From: JALYXV01 sp963791545
GTDB lineage: Bacteria > Actinomycetota > Acidimicrobiia > Acidimicrobiales > Palsa-688
Direction of reading: 5' to 3'
Assembly (NCBI GenBank): GCA_963791545.1
Contig: CAWBSR010000001.1
Span: 124,001 to 188,000, forward strand
DNA length: 64,000 bases
Each line of letters begins with the position of its first letter. The stretch's first letter is position 1. Below, one piece after another: positions 38,022 through 46,406 of the stretch. Under the pieces are notes generated by a model that ran no database searches, was not told where the DNA came from, and saw only the letters and a program-made list of their open reading frames with translations. A program made the position numbers and the translations under genes.

Positions 38022-38071
38022 TTGGTGCGCTGAGTAGTTGGCGTGTACACGTCAACTACTCAGCGCACCAA
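38022..38071. repeat. 50-bp near-perfect palindrome
   Basis: The 19-base arms 38022-38040 and 38053-38071 (ttggtgcgctgagtagttg and its exact complement) enclose gcgtgtacacgt, which is itself a palindrome apart from its outer pair. The whole element is a 50-bp dyad with one mismatched pair. It lies between tilS and the zinc protease gene. There is no T run behind it in the direction of protease transcription, so it is not a textbook terminator. Confidence 0.9.
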
Positions 38072-38077
38072 AACCAC

Positions 38078-38110
38078 TCCGAAGAAAATCCGAAGAAGAT
38101 CCGAAGAAAA
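38078..38110. repeat. Three tandem 11-bp units next to the palindrome
   Basis: tccgaagaaaa, tccgaagaaga and tccgaagaaaa follow each other at 38078-38110, directly before the stop of the zinc protease gene and 6 bp from the palindrome. Confidence 0.85.
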
Positions 38111-38114
38111 GGTG

Positions 38115-39227
38115 TCAGCGGGCGCCGGCGGTGGCCGGGCGGCTCGGGTCGCCAGACTTCACCCGTTCGATCCAACGACTGGGGTCGCGGATCTCGCCCA
38201 GGTCGGGCAGCCACTCCGGGCCCCGCCACACATTGGCGAGGAACTCCCTGCCCATGTCGCCCTCGATCGTCTCGATGAACTGCTCCCCCTGCTCGTACTG
38301 GCGCATCTTGGCGTCCAGCCCCACCAGGGTGCTGATGACCTTCATGGGGCCCTTCTGCTCCCGCCGCTGGCGCAGCACCCGGCTGAAGCGCTCGGCGCTG
38401 GGGATGCGGTCGGCCCCGGCCCGGTCCATGGTGACGTCGCCGTGGCCCTCAAGCAGGCTCATCAGGCCGCCGATCTGCTGGATCGCCTCGTACTGCTCGG
38501 GGCCTGCCAGCAGGGTGATCAAACCACCGTCGTCGAGGGGATTGTGGCCCGAGCGAACCGCCTCAGTGGCCCGCCGCAGCGCCTCGAGGAACCGGCGGGG
38601 GTCGGGCTCGACTCCGGCCAGGGTCGACTCGATCAGCGAGAGGAAGTACGGCCGCATCCAGTCGATACCGGTGAACTGCATCCGATGGGTCACCTCGTGC
38701 AGCGCCAGCCAGAGCCGGAACTCGCGGGGCGGGAACGCGAAGCGCTTTTCCAGGGCCAGCACGTTGGGGCCCACGTAATACACGATGTCCTGCTCTTCAG
38801 GATTTTCTTCCTCGATGAGCAGCTGGTCGTACTGACCGAGCACGCGGGTGCTCATCCAGCCCAGCAGCAGCCCCACTTGGGTCCCCGCCACGCTGCGCCC
38901 CACCCGCGCCACCGGGATAGGCAGGGGGCCAATCGTGGTGGGCTGCTCCATGGCGGCCGCCAGCTTCTCGGTGACCGGGCGCAGGAGCCGTTGGAACGAG
39001 GCAACATTGGCGTGCACCCATCCGGCCCGGTCGGTCACCCGGGCCCGAGCGGGCCCCGCCGAGGACTTCAAGCCGGTTTCTTTCTCGACCAGCTCCTCGG
39101 CCTCGGCCGTCAGCTCGGCGAAGTCGGGCTCGAGGGTCCGGTAAAGGTAGGAGTCCTCTAGTGGTTCGTGGCCCGCGACCCGCGCCGCCACCCGCTCGGC
39201 GAGATCCCAGGCAACCGGCTCCGTCAC
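38115..39227 (-). CDS. Zinc-dependent metalloprotease, DUF2342 (F420 biosynthesis-associated) family
   Basis: 370 residues. The zinc motif HEVTH is at 177-181 in LALHEVTHRMQFTGIDW. The family segment LLEGHGDVTMDRAGADRIP lies near residue 270 and supplies the third ligand region. Often annotated as coenzyme-F420-biosynthesis-associated, but its substrate is unknown. No signal peptide. The small membrane gene begins just upstream in the same direction, and the palindrome lies behind its stop. Confidence 0.85.
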   Translation of the reverse strand: MTEPVAWDLAERVAARVAGHEPLEDSYLYRTLEPDFAELTAEAEELVEKETGLKSSAGPARARVTDRAGWVHANVASFQRLLRPVTEKLAAAMEQPTTIGPLPIPVARVGRSVAGTQVGLLLGWMSTRVLGQYDQLLIEEENPEEQDIVYYVGPNVLALEKRFAFPPREFRLWLALHEVTHRMQFTGIDWMRPYFLSLIESTLAGVEPDPRRFLEALRRATEAVRSGHNPLDDGGLITLLAGPEQYEAIQQIGGLMSLLEGHGDVTMDRAGADRIPSAERFSRVLRQRREQKGPMKVISTLVGLDAKMRQYEQGEQFIETIEGDMGREFLANVWRGPEWLPDLGEIRDPSRWIERVKSGDPSRPATAGAR

Positions 39228-39231
39228 CGGG

Positions 39232-39366
39232 CTACTGCTTCGGATACTTCAGACTGACGACCTTCACTACGTAGGCGACCCCCACCCCGATGCACAACAG
39301 GATGACCGGAACGAGAATGAAGAAGGAGATCCAATAGGTCCACACCTCTGCAGCGAAAATCCGCAT
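39232..39366 (-). CDS. 44-residue single-span membrane protein
   Basis: ATG at 39364-39366, stop at 39232-39234, five bases before the protease start. The product is MRIFAAEVWTYW, then the hydrophobic ISFFILVPVILLCIGVGVAY, then VVKVVSLKYPKQ: one membrane helix with a basic C-terminal end. Spacing and orientation suggest co-transcription with the protease. Small helical proteins of this kind are common in actinobacteria, but I recognise no named family. Confidence 0.55.
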   Translation of the reverse strand: MRIFAAEVWTYWISFFILVPVILLCIGVGVAYVVKVVSLKYPKQ

Positions 39367-39491
39367 GGGATTGATGGTAGTGCCTCACATACCCATACCC
39401 GACTCGACCCATGTCAGGCCGGAGGCACGGAAAGGTCCTGACAGCTGATGCCCGCGGCTTCGGTGCGACCGCAGGCCCAGATGGTCGCCGG

Positions 39492-39680
39492 TCAGGCGAT
39501 CTTGCGCCCGCGGGTGCGGGGTACGGCCATCGGCTCGTGCTGGTAGCAGTACTTGCCGTTGTTGTAGATGGAAAGGCGGGTGGTGCAGTTTGGCTCACGG
39601 CAGACACGGTTCTTTCCGAAGGACCGTGACGGCCGATCGTTGCCGACGAGGGCATGTCCCCCCAGAGATCGGTCGCTCAT
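39492..39680 (-). CDS. Small conserved-looking protein with a Cys/His motif
   Basis: 62 residues. RVCREPNCTTRLSIYNNGKYCYQHEP contains C-x4-C ... C-x2-H spacing compatible with a small zinc ribbon, and the end TRGRKIA is basic. It follows rsrA in the same orientation by 28 bp. Function unknown; similar small proteins occur in actinobacteria near stress sigma genes. Confidence 0.6.
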   Translation of the reverse strand: MSDRSLGGHALVGNDRPSRSFGKNRVCREPNCTTRLSIYNNGKYCYQHEPMAVPRTRGRKIA

Positions 39681-39708
39681 GACTTCCCTAACGCTCCTTT
39701 AGCCGGGG

Positions 39709-40038
39709 TCATTCCCAGCGGTATTCGCTGCGGGATGCGTTCCCGGATGCATCCATGAGGGCGCGGTACACGCGCTCGCGGAGTGCCTCGGGCACCTGGT
39801 CCCGGCATTTCCGGGCGATGACCGACTTCAGCTCCGCCTCGAAGTCGAAAGCATCGAGGCACGGGGAGCATTCCTCCAGGTGCTTGGAGATCTCCTGGCG
39901 CCGCTGCGGGGTCAACTCTCCGTCGAGGAAGTGGTACAGGGTGTGGATCGCCTCTTGGCATCCCTGCTTCTGAAACCAGGAGCCACGGTCCCCGCCGCAG
40001 GCTTCCCACCCTGTCGGTTGTTCGTCCTGCTCATCCAT
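39709..40038 (-). CDS. rsrA: Zinc-binding anti-sigma factor, RsrA type
   Basis: 109 residues. The ZAS motif is C27, H53, C57, C60 (QKQGCQEAIHTLYHFLDGEL is the first half; KHLEECSPCLD the second). RsrA holds SigR inactive under reducing conditions and lets go when oxidised thiols form a disulfide. It is 6 bp downstream of the sigma gene, as in the sigR-rsrA operon. Confidence 0.88.
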   Translation of the reverse strand: MDEQDEQPTGWEACGGDRGSWFQKQGCQEAIHTLYHFLDGELTPQRRQEISKHLEECSPCLDAFDFEAELKSVIARKCRDQVPEALRERVYRALMDASGNASRSEYRWE

Positions 40039-40044
40039 GAACTC

Positions 40045-40626
40045 TCAACCTTGGCTCTCCGGCACCGGGGCAACCAAACCGCGCTGCATGCCAAAGTTGA
40101 ACAACGCCTTCTGGAGCGCCTTTCTTCCACGGTGGAGCCGACTCATCACAGTTCCTATCGGAATGTCCAGAATTTCTGCGATGTCCTTGTAGGAGAAGCC
40201 CTCCACGTCGGCCAGCAGGACGGCAATGCGGAATTGCTCCGGAAGGGAGTCCACGGCGTCCTTGACGTCGGACTCGGTGAAGTGGTCCAGCACCTCCTCT
40301 TCGGCGCTACGACCGGCCGCCACCGCCTCCAGGCCCCCCATGCGCCGGTACAGGTACAGGTCCTCGACGTCATCGAGCTCGGTCTGCTCGGGCCGGCGCT
40401 TACGGGACCGGTAGGAGTTGATGAACGTGTTGGTCAGGATCTTGTAGAGCCACGCCTTGAGGTTGGTCCCCTCCTGGAAGGTGCCGAACGCCCGGTAGGC
40501 CTTGAGGTAGGTCTCCTGCACCAGGTCCTCGGCGTCGGAGGGGTTGCGGGTCATCCGCAGGGCGGCGGTGTAAAGCGAGCCCATGTGTTGCATGGCGAGG
40601 TCAGCGAAAGTCGCCTGTTCAGCCAT
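40045..40626 (-). CDS. sigR: ECF sigma factor of the SigR/SigH thiol-stress group
   Basis: 193 residues. Region 2: AALRMTRNPSDAEDLVQETYLKAYRAF and LKAWLYKILTNTFINSYR (each in part). Region 4: LPEQFRIAVLLADVEGFSYKDIA and GTVMSRLHRGRKALQKAL. The pattern equals Streptomyces SigR and mycobacterial SigH. With rsrA it controls the disulfide-stress regulon. The glycosyltransferase stop lies only 9 bp upstream, so its promoter must be in that gene, or it is read from it. Confidence 0.9.
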   Translation of the reverse strand: MAEQATFADLAMQHMGSLYTAALRMTRNPSDAEDLVQETYLKAYRAFGTFQEGTNLKAWLYKILTNTFINSYRSRKRRPEQTELDDVEDLYLYRRMGGLEAVAAGRSAEEEVLDHFTESDVKDAVDSLPEQFRIAVLLADVEGFSYKDIAEILDIPIGTVMSRLHRGRKALQKALFNFGMQRGLVAPVPESQG

Positions 40627-40635
40627 ACCGCGACC

Positions 40636-41838
40636 TTACTGGCGGGTCGGCTGGGGAAAACTCCGCTTTTCTGAGCCATTCGCCACCATCTCCTCATAGA
40701 TGGCCAGGTGCTGGCGGGCTGATGCGGGCCAGGTGAAGCGGGCCACGACCTCGTGGCCCCGACTGCGGAGCCGGGCTCGCAGGTCCTGGTCGACCATGAG
40801 CTCCTCCATGGCGTCGGCCAACCGGGCGGGGTCGGCGACCGGCACCAGCAGCGAGTCCCGGCCGTGGGTGAGGTACTCGCGGAACACCGGCATGTCGGTC
40901 GCGATGACCGGCAGGTCGGCGCTCATGGCCTCCAGGACGACGAGGCCCCAACCCTCCTTCAGGGACGGGAAGGCCAGGGCGTCGGCCGAGCGGTACCAGG
41001 CCGCCAGCTCGGCGTCACTGACCGTGCCGACCATGATCACGTCCTCCCCGAGCCGCAGATCCCACTGGGGCAGGCAGGCCAGGGCGCCATCCCGGTAGGC
41101 GGTGTAGTCCTGAAAGGAATGGCCGCCCACTATGGCCAGCACCGGGCTCGGATCTGTGCGCGCCTTGAGCCGGCCCAGGGCGTCCAAGAGATGGACGCTG
41201 CCTTTGCGAGGCTCGATGCCGCCGACGGCCAGGAACAGGAACCGGCCCTCGCGAGAAGCCCCAGCCCGCTCCCGAAAGGCGGCCCGCTGGTCGGCCGGGA
41301 TGGGGCCGAAGCGCGACGGGTCGACGCCATTGTGGACGACGGTGGCCTCGACGCCGTATTCATCGTGAAGCAGCTCCCGCCAGTGCCGGCTCACCACCAG
41401 GAGGCGGTCCGGTTCCAGGATGGCCAGGCGCTGGCAGTCGATCAACGCCGGGGTGGTGAAGTCGTCGACGTGGTGCACGGTGCGCAGCACCGAGATGTCG
41501 ACCCCCGCCTGGCGCACCAGGACCGCCGCCCGAGCCGAGATGCAGTCCTGGGTGTGGAGGATGTCGAACTCGCCGGCCAGGTCGGCCAGCCCCTCGGCCA
41601 GTGCGTTCACCGACGAGAAGACCCGCTCGTCGAGCGTGGCGGCAGGAGGTGGGGCCTCGATCAGGGTGTAGGGGGCGTAGGTGTTGCGGTAGAAGCCGTC
41701 GTCGACATCGACGTTGCCGAGGGCGATGACGATGGGCTCGTGGCCCAGCCCGCACAGCGCCTCGGCCAAGGCGAGGGTGTGCACCACGCCACCGCGCGGC
41801 TTGGTCGAGTAGGTGACGAGGGCCACCCGGGGGGTCAC
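40636..41838 (-). CDS. Glycosyltransferase, MSMEG_0565 family
   Basis: 400 residues, GT4-type (GT-B) fold. The N-terminus VALVTYSTKPRGGVVHTLALAEAL and the segment ILHTQDCISARAAVL followed by VLRTVHHVDDFTTPAL are the marks of the MSMEG_0565 group. The donor-binding EX7E is in FPSLKEGWGLVVLEAM. Genes of this group accompany the MSMEG_0567/0568/Sll0787 set of nitrile/nitrogen-starvation clusters, which also occurs in this window. The start overlaps the FdrA-like stop as ATGA. Product unknown. Confidence 0.75.
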   Translation of the reverse strand: MTPRVALVTYSTKPRGGVVHTLALAEALCGLGHEPIVIALGNVDVDDGFYRNTYAPYTLIEAPPPAATLDERVFSSVNALAEGLADLAGEFDILHTQDCISARAAVLVRQAGVDISVLRTVHHVDDFTTPALIDCQRLAILEPDRLLVVSRHWRELLHDEYGVEATVVHNGVDPSRFGPIPADQRAAFRERAGASREGRFLFLAVGGIEPRKGSVHLLDALGRLKARTDPSPVLAIVGGHSFQDYTAYRDGALACLPQWDLRLGEDVIMVGTVSDAELAAWYRSADALAFPSLKEGWGLVVLEAMSADLPVIATDMPVFREYLTHGRDSLLVPVADPARLADAMEELMVDQDLRARLRSRGHEVVARFTWPASARQHLAIYEEMVANGSEKRSFPQPTRQ

Positions 41839-43385
41839 GGGAGGCGCAGGACGAGGCCGGGTCGCCGGGTGGCAACGGCCGCCGCCGCCAAGGCGGCCCG
41901 GGCCGCGGTGGCGGGCACGATGCAGCCGGCGTCGCGCAGCTGGGCCTGTTGCCCGCGAAAGCCTTGCGGGTCCCCATCGGTGCCGAGCACGTAAGCCACC
42001 ACCTGGGGGCCCGTCCCGCCGGCCATGATCTCCCGGGCCACCGGCGCCAGCAGGCCGGCCGGGTCCGGGTGCGAGCCGTACCCCAGCACCACGTCGATCA
42101 GGATCACCGCCACCGCCGGGTCGGCGCCCTCCTCCCGCATCAGCTCGATGCGAGCCTCGGGATCGATCATCGGGTGCGGGCGGCCCTTGGTGTACTCCTC
42201 CTCTCCCAGGTCGAGACAGGTGTGGGCGCCGGCGGGGGCGGGCAGGCCCAACTCCTTGTCGATCGGGGTGTTGGAGTACACCTCCCCCACCTCGCCCAGG
42301 CGAGCCAGCAGCGACAGCGCCTCATAGCAAAGCGTCCCCCCGGAGAACAGTCCCCGGATCAGGCGGCGGGAGCCGACCAGCCGGTCGCAGGCTGCGGTGA
42401 CCGCCTCCTCGAGGCCCGTGACCACGTCCGGAGGGGTCAAGGCGAGCGCGCCCAACGCCGCCGCCACCCCCTGCTCCAAGGTGGCCGCAGTCGTAACTGA
42501 CGGCCCACCCTCGAGGGGCCCGGCCAACCCGATGAGCGCCGCCACCAGCGCCTTGTCGCCCGGTACCGAGGTGACCGCCCGGGCCACGTCGGGGGCCGGG
42601 GGCTTGGATACGAGAACAATGGCGTCGGTGCCGGCGTCGGCCTGCAAGGCGGAAATGGCGGCGGTCGCCATACGCCCGCCGACCGCACCTGACAGGTCCC
42701 GACCCCCCAGGCCGATGACGTGGGAAACACCGGCCCCCCACTGGTCCAACAGGCTCATCGCCTCCTGGGCCCCGGTGCCGGCGGCCGCCACCACGCCCAC
42801 CCGCCCCGGTTGCACCACGTTGGCGAAGCCGAGGCCCACCCCGCCCAGCATGGCCGTGCCCGCTCCGGGCCCCATCACCAACAGCCCCAGATCCCGGGCC
42901 CGGTCCTTCAGCTCGATCTCCTCCTCGAGGGGAACATTGTCGCTGAACAACAGCACATGCAGCCCCGCCGTCAGCGCCTGGTGGGCTTCGATGGCGGCGT
43001 AGGGGCCGGGAACCGAAACGATCGCCACGTCGGCGGCGCCGTCCAGCTGCTCGATGGCTTCGCCGAGGCTGCGGGCGACGCCCGCTGCGGAGCCGACCGA
43101 TGGCGAGGCCCGGCGAGAGAAAAGGGCCACCCGTGCCGCCTCGATGGCCGCCGCGGCCGCCTCCTCGGTCCCTGCGATCACGGCGAGGAATAAGTCATTG
43201 GCCCGCGCCCCCGACAACTCGGGCCCCCCGATGCCCTTGTCGCGCAGCGTCTCCAGATTGGCAGTAGTGGCCATGGCGGCGGCCGCCCATTTCACACCCT
43301 CGGACTGCGACATGGCCCGGGTCCCGGAGAGCTGGAGCACCGAATCCAGGTAGGTGTCCTTGAACAGCGCGACGGCGGTGCTCAT
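41835..43385 (-). CDS. FdrA/AllF-like protein (oxamate carbamoyltransferase subunit family)
   Basis: 516 residues. An acyl-CoA-synthetase/succinyl-CoA-ligase-like layout: an N-terminal part TAVALFKDTYLDSVLQLSGT, a Rossmann CoA-binding-like segment (ADVAIVSVPGPYAAIE, LGLLVMGPGAGTAML) and a ligase-CoA-like half (GVVAAAGTGAQEAMSLLDQWG, GLFSGGTLCYEAL). This is the FdrA family. E. coli FdrA works with YlbE (DUF1116) and YlbF (DUF2877) in oxamate transcarbamylation, the last phosphorolytic step of anaerobic allantoin use. Both partners occur in this window (53518 and 55896). It overlaps carbamate kinase and the glycosyltransferase by four bases each. Confidence 0.8.
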   Translation of the reverse strand: MSTAVALFKDTYLDSVLQLSGTRAMSQSEGVKWAAAAMATTANLETLRDKGIGGPELSGARANDLFLAVIAGTEEAAAAAIEAARVALFSRRASPSVGSAAGVARSLGEAIEQLDGAADVAIVSVPGPYAAIEAHQALTAGLHVLLFSDNVPLEEEIELKDRARDLGLLVMGPGAGTAMLGGVGLGFANVVQPGRVGVVAAAGTGAQEAMSLLDQWGAGVSHVIGLGGRDLSGAVGGRMATAAISALQADAGTDAIVLVSKPPAPDVARAVTSVPGDKALVAALIGLAGPLEGGPSVTTAATLEQGVAAALGALALTPPDVVTGLEEAVTAACDRLVGSRRLIRGLFSGGTLCYEALSLLARLGEVGEVYSNTPIDKELGLPAPAGAHTCLDLGEEEYTKGRPHPMIDPEARIELMREEGADPAVAVILIDVVLGYGSHPDPAGLLAPVAREIMAGGTGPQVVAYVLGTDGDPQGFRGQQAQLRDAGCIVPATAARAALAAAAVATRRPGLVLRLP

Positions 43386-44383
43386 ACCCGCCCGCCGCCC
43401 GCCAGGGCCGCGGCGACCGAATGGCGGACCCGGACGATGCGGGTGCCGGCGGTGCCCTCGAGCTGGGAAACGGTGCCCTCCAGCGACGCGTACACCAACT
43501 CCGGGCTGGTGATCACCGCCACCTCGCCGCCGTGGCGAAGGAAGCGCACCGCGGCCCGCACCTTGGGTCCCATGCTCCCGTCGGGAAACTGGCCCTCCCC
43601 CAGGTACCGCTCTGCCTCGGCGCAGGCGATCTCCTCGATGGGCCGCTGCCGGGGCGTGCCGTAATCAAGCAGCACCGACTCGACGCCGGTGACCAGCACC
43701 AGCGCCTCGGCCGCCAGCGACGTGGCCAGCTGCTGGGCCGAGTAGTCCTTGTCGATGACGGCATCCACGCCCGTGTATCCCGTGGCGGTGCGCACGATCG
43801 GAACCCCGCCGCCGCCCGCCGCCACGACCACCTGGCCCGCCTCCAGCAGGGTGCGGATGGCGGTGGTCTCCACGATGCCGACCGGCTCGGGCGATGCCAC
43901 GACCCGCCGGTAGCCGCGGCCCGGGTCCTCCGTGACGACCCAGTTGGGCCGGGTGCGGCGCAGCGCCGACGCCTCCTCGGCGGTGAAGAACGGGCCGATG
44001 GGCTTGGTGGGGTTGTCGAAAGCGGGGTCGTCGGCGGCCACCGCCACGTGGGTGACCAGGGCGACGGCACCGGTGAGCCACGGATCCCCCACCCGGTGCA
44101 GGGCCAGGCAGATGAGGCTCCCGAGCTGGCCCTGGGTCATGGACCCGAGCGCGAACAGGGGCTGGGGCGGCACCAGCGCCGCCCCTTCCTCCTGTTGGAT
44201 GGCCAAGTTGCCGACCTGGGGGCCGTTGCCGTGCACCAGTACCACCCGCCAGCCGGTGCGCAGCAGCGAGCACACCGACTTGGCCATGGCGGTGGCGTTG
44301 GCCTCCTGCTCCTGATAGGTGCCGGCCTGGCCCTCTCGAATCAGTGCGTTGCCGCCCAAGGCGACAATTGCGGTCTTGGCCAT
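43382..44383 (-). CDS. Carbamate kinase
   Basis: 333 residues from the ATG at 44381-44383 (the frame extends 20 codons upstream). The amino-acid-kinase fold begins AIVALGGNALIREGQ. VLVHGNGPQVGNLAIQQE, VVVAAGGGGVPIV and the ATP site KDYSAQQLATSLAAEALVL follow. It makes ATP, CO2 and ammonia from carbamoyl phosphate and ADP. Coupled by an ATGA overlap with the FdrA-like gene, it is the expected last step after carbamoyl transfer to phosphate. It is first in a three-gene minus operon. Confidence 0.88.
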   Translation of the reverse strand: MAKTAIVALGGNALIREGQAGTYQEQEANATAMAKSVCSLLRTGWRVVLVHGNGPQVGNLAIQQEEGAALVPPQPLFALGSMTQGQLGSLICLALHRVGDPWLTGAVALVTHVAVAADDPAFDNPTKPIGPFFTAEEASALRRTRPNWVVTEDPGRGYRRVVASPEPVGIVETTAIRTLLEAGQVVVAAGGGGVPIVRTATGYTGVDAVIDKDYSAQQLATSLAAEALVLVTGVESVLLDYGTPRQRPIEEIACAEAERYLGEGQFPDGSMGPKVRAAVRFLRHGGEVAVITSPELVYASLEGTVSQLEGTAGTRIVRVRHSVAAALAGGGRV

Positions 44384-44456
44384 GGCGGGATGGCTCCCTG
44401 GTAGATATGACACCGGAGCGACGCCTGGCGGCGGCCCGGTCAACGATAGGAGACAG

Positions 44457-44468
44457 CGTTTACCATAG
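44457..44468 (-). promoter_or_regulatory. Candidate operator/promoter element, copy A
   Basis: On the minus strand CTATGGTAAACG; it shares the pattern CTATNRTRAACG with sites at 45215, 45229 and 47902. On the plus strand it contains TACCAT, placed 5 bases before the ATG at 44472, so it may simply be the -10 box of a leaderless transcript. Confidence 0.4.
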
Positions 44469-44471
44469 TAT

Positions 44472-45191
44472 ATGGATCAGGGACCCTCAAGGGAGGCGAA
44501 GGAATTGAACGGGGAACACGAAACGGGCGGATCAGGCGCTGCGGCGGGTACCCAGCCCACCGTGGCGCCCGAGTTGCTGGCCCAGTGGAGATCCGCCGAA
44601 GACCGGCTCTACCCGATGGTCATGGTCATCCCGGAAAACTACGAACGGGTGGTCCGTCTGGTCGGCGCCACGACAGTGGAACTGCAACTGGCCTGTCCCG
44701 ACCTGACGGCGCTGATCGACGAGGCGCCCCGAGTGGCCGAGCGGGTGCGGCGCCTGGCGCACGAAAGCGGTAGCGGGGACAACCTCGAGTTCCCCCTCAT
44801 CGCTTCCGCGGCGTGCCTGATGCGGTACCGCCAGATCCAGGCCGAAACCAGCCGCGACCAGCGGATACGTCAGATTGCCGCGGCAGCTGACGCCGGTGAC
44901 AGCTGGGTCGTCCTCGAGCAGGGGGCGCCCCCGACGACCTGGCCGCCGCTGCCGTCGACCACCGTCGAGATGCACCTTCCGAGCGGCCGGGCCCTGGAGA
45001 TGAGCATCACCATGGACGAGGCGACGGGGGCCCCTCGCTTCGGCCTGACCGAGGTCTTGCGGGACCCCGGGACGGGCCAGTCACGTGCTGGCGAAGTAGC
45101 CGAACAAGTGTCCGAGCAGGTGTTCGCAGACCTCCACCAATGGCGGGGCGCCATCGCCGACAGGCGCCACGAGATCGACTCGGGGCATTGA
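44472..45191 (+). CDS. Unidentified protein at the head of the nitrogen/sulfur cluster
   Basis: 239 residues from an ATG that directly follows the candidate element A. The first 40 residues are polar and probably disordered. The core reads SAEDRLYPMVMVIPENYERVVRLVGA, VELQLACPDLTALIDEAPRVAERVRRLA and MRYRQIQAETSRDQRIRQIAAAADAGDSWVVLEQ. A C-terminal part looks like beta strands (EMHLPSGRALEMSITMD). No helix-turn-helix, membrane segment or catalytic motif is apparent. It stands alone between the divergent carbamate kinase operon and the radical SAM gene; a regulator or carrier are guesses only. Confidence 0.6.
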   Translation: MDQGPSREAKELNGEHETGGSGAAAGTQPTVAPELLAQWRSAEDRLYPMVMVIPENYERVVRLVGATTVELQLACPDLTALIDEAPRVAERVRRLAHESGSGDNLEFPLIASAACLMRYRQIQAETSRDQRIRQIAAAADAGDSWVVLEQGAPPTTWPPLPSTTVEMHLPSGRALEMSITMDEATGAPRFGLTEVLRDPGTGQSRAGEVAEQVSEQVFADLHQWRGAIADRRHEIDSGH

Positions 45192-45214
45192 CTTCCATCC
45201 CCGGACGCGATTTC

Positions 45215-45240
45215 CTATAGTAAACGCACTATCGTGAACG
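45215..45240 (+). promoter_or_regulatory. Candidate operator, copies B1 and B2
   Basis: CTATAGTAAACG (45215-45226) and CTATCGTGAACG (45229-45240) are direct repeats, 10 of 12 identical, spaced 14 bases apart, upstream of the radical SAM gene. TATAGT inside B1 could be a -10 box. The AT content stands out from the GC-rich surroundings. Confidence 0.45.
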
Positions 45241-45266
45241 TTTCGTCTCCGAAAGTTAGGATACGG

Positions 45267-46406
45267 GTGTCTGGAACGTCCTCCCCGGACATGGTGGAAC
45301 CGTCCAGCGGCCTCGACCTGGCGGCCCTGATCACGGACCTGCAGAGTCGCGGCGTGCGCGTCGACGCCCCCGTCGAGGGCCGCCGGGGTGGGGCGGGCCC
45401 GTCGGACTCGGGCATGCTCTGGATCGAGGGCGTCCCGGTGACCCTGCCGACCGGCGACAGCTACACCGCCACCACGCCCTACGTGCTGCGCCCCGAGGAC
45501 GAGGGCCTGGCGATCTACGCCGACGGGCGGCGCCTGGCCGGGGCGTCGAGCGCCGGGCGACCCCGGTACTACGACCTGACGACCGCCGACGGCATCCCCT
45601 ACTGGAAGATCGCCCTGCTCCATCTCGACTCCCTGGCCAGCACCGTGCTCCAGACCTGCACCTACTGGGGCAACGAGGACCAGTGCCGGTTCTGCGGGAT
45701 CGGGCTATCACTGGCCAGCGGACGGACGATCGCCAAGAAGCGGCCCGAGCAACTGGCCGAGGTCGCCATGGCGGCCAAGGAACTCGACGGTGCCGTCGAC
45801 GCCACCTTGACTACCGGCAGCACCTCGGGACGCGACCGGGGCGCACTGTACGTGGCAGCCTGCGGCCGAGCCATCAAGGAGGCGGCCGGACTGCCCGTCG
45901 AGGTCCAGTTCGAGCCGCCCTTCGACCTCGACGTCATCAACCAGGTCCACGACGAGGGCATCGACTCGGTCGGTATCCACGTGGAATCGTTCGACCCCGT
46001 CGTCCTGGCCCGGGTCGCCCCGGGCAAGGCCCGTACCGGCATCGAGGGGTATTTCGCGGCCTGGGAGCGTGCGGTCGGCCTCTTCGGCGCCGGGCAGGTG
46101 TCGACCTATGTGATCCTCGGCATGGGCGAGGACCCGGCGCTGACAGTGGCCGGCTGCCGGCGGGCCATCGACCTGGGCGTCTACCCCTTTGTCGTCCCGC
46201 TGCGCCCCATCGCCGGCAGCCTGATGGAGGACTGCCGGCCCCCCGACGCCGCCTACACCGAGTCGATCTACCACCAGGTCGTTCCCTACCTCCTGGCCCG
46301 GGGGCTGGACAGTTCCGCGGTGGCGGCGGGGTGCGCCCGCTGCCAGGCCTGTTCCGCCATGGCCACGGTGGAGCGCTCCATCAAGTTGACGGCCAGCCGG
46401 GCATGA
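45267..46406 (+). CDS. Radical SAM protein, MSMEG_0568/Sll0785 family
   Basis: 379 residues from the GTG at 45267, chosen because TTAGGA lies just upstream; a GTG at 45234 is possible but overlaps site B2 and has no ribosome site. The cysteines C131, C140 and C143 (TCTYWGNEDQCRFCGIG) show the CX8CX2C spacing of this family, unlike the usual CX3CX2C. A TIM-barrel radical SAM body follows (ATLTTGSTSGRDRGALY, PVEVQFEPPFDLDVIN, VSTYVILGMGEDP) and CARCQACSA near the C-terminus may bind a second cluster. Family members sit in nitrilase (Nit1C-type) clusters linked to cyanide or nitrile nitrogen. Reaction unknown. Confidence 0.8.
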   Translation: MSGTSSPDMVEPSSGLDLAALITDLQSRGVRVDAPVEGRRGGAGPSDSGMLWIEGVPVTLPTGDSYTATTPYVLRPEDEGLAIYADGRRLAGASSAGRPRYYDLTTADGIPYWKIALLHLDSLASTVLQTCTYWGNEDQCRFCGIGLSLASGRTIAKKRPEQLAEVAMAAKELDGAVDATLTTGSTSGRDRGALYVAACGRAIKEAAGLPVEVQFEPPFDLDVINQVHDEGIDSVGIHVESFDPVVLARVAPGKARTGIEGYFAAWERAVGLFGAGQVSTYVILGMGEDPALTVAGCRRAIDLGVYPFVVPLRPIAGSLMEDCRPPDAAYTESIYHQVVPYLLARGLDSSAVAAGCARCQACSAMATVERSIKLTASRA

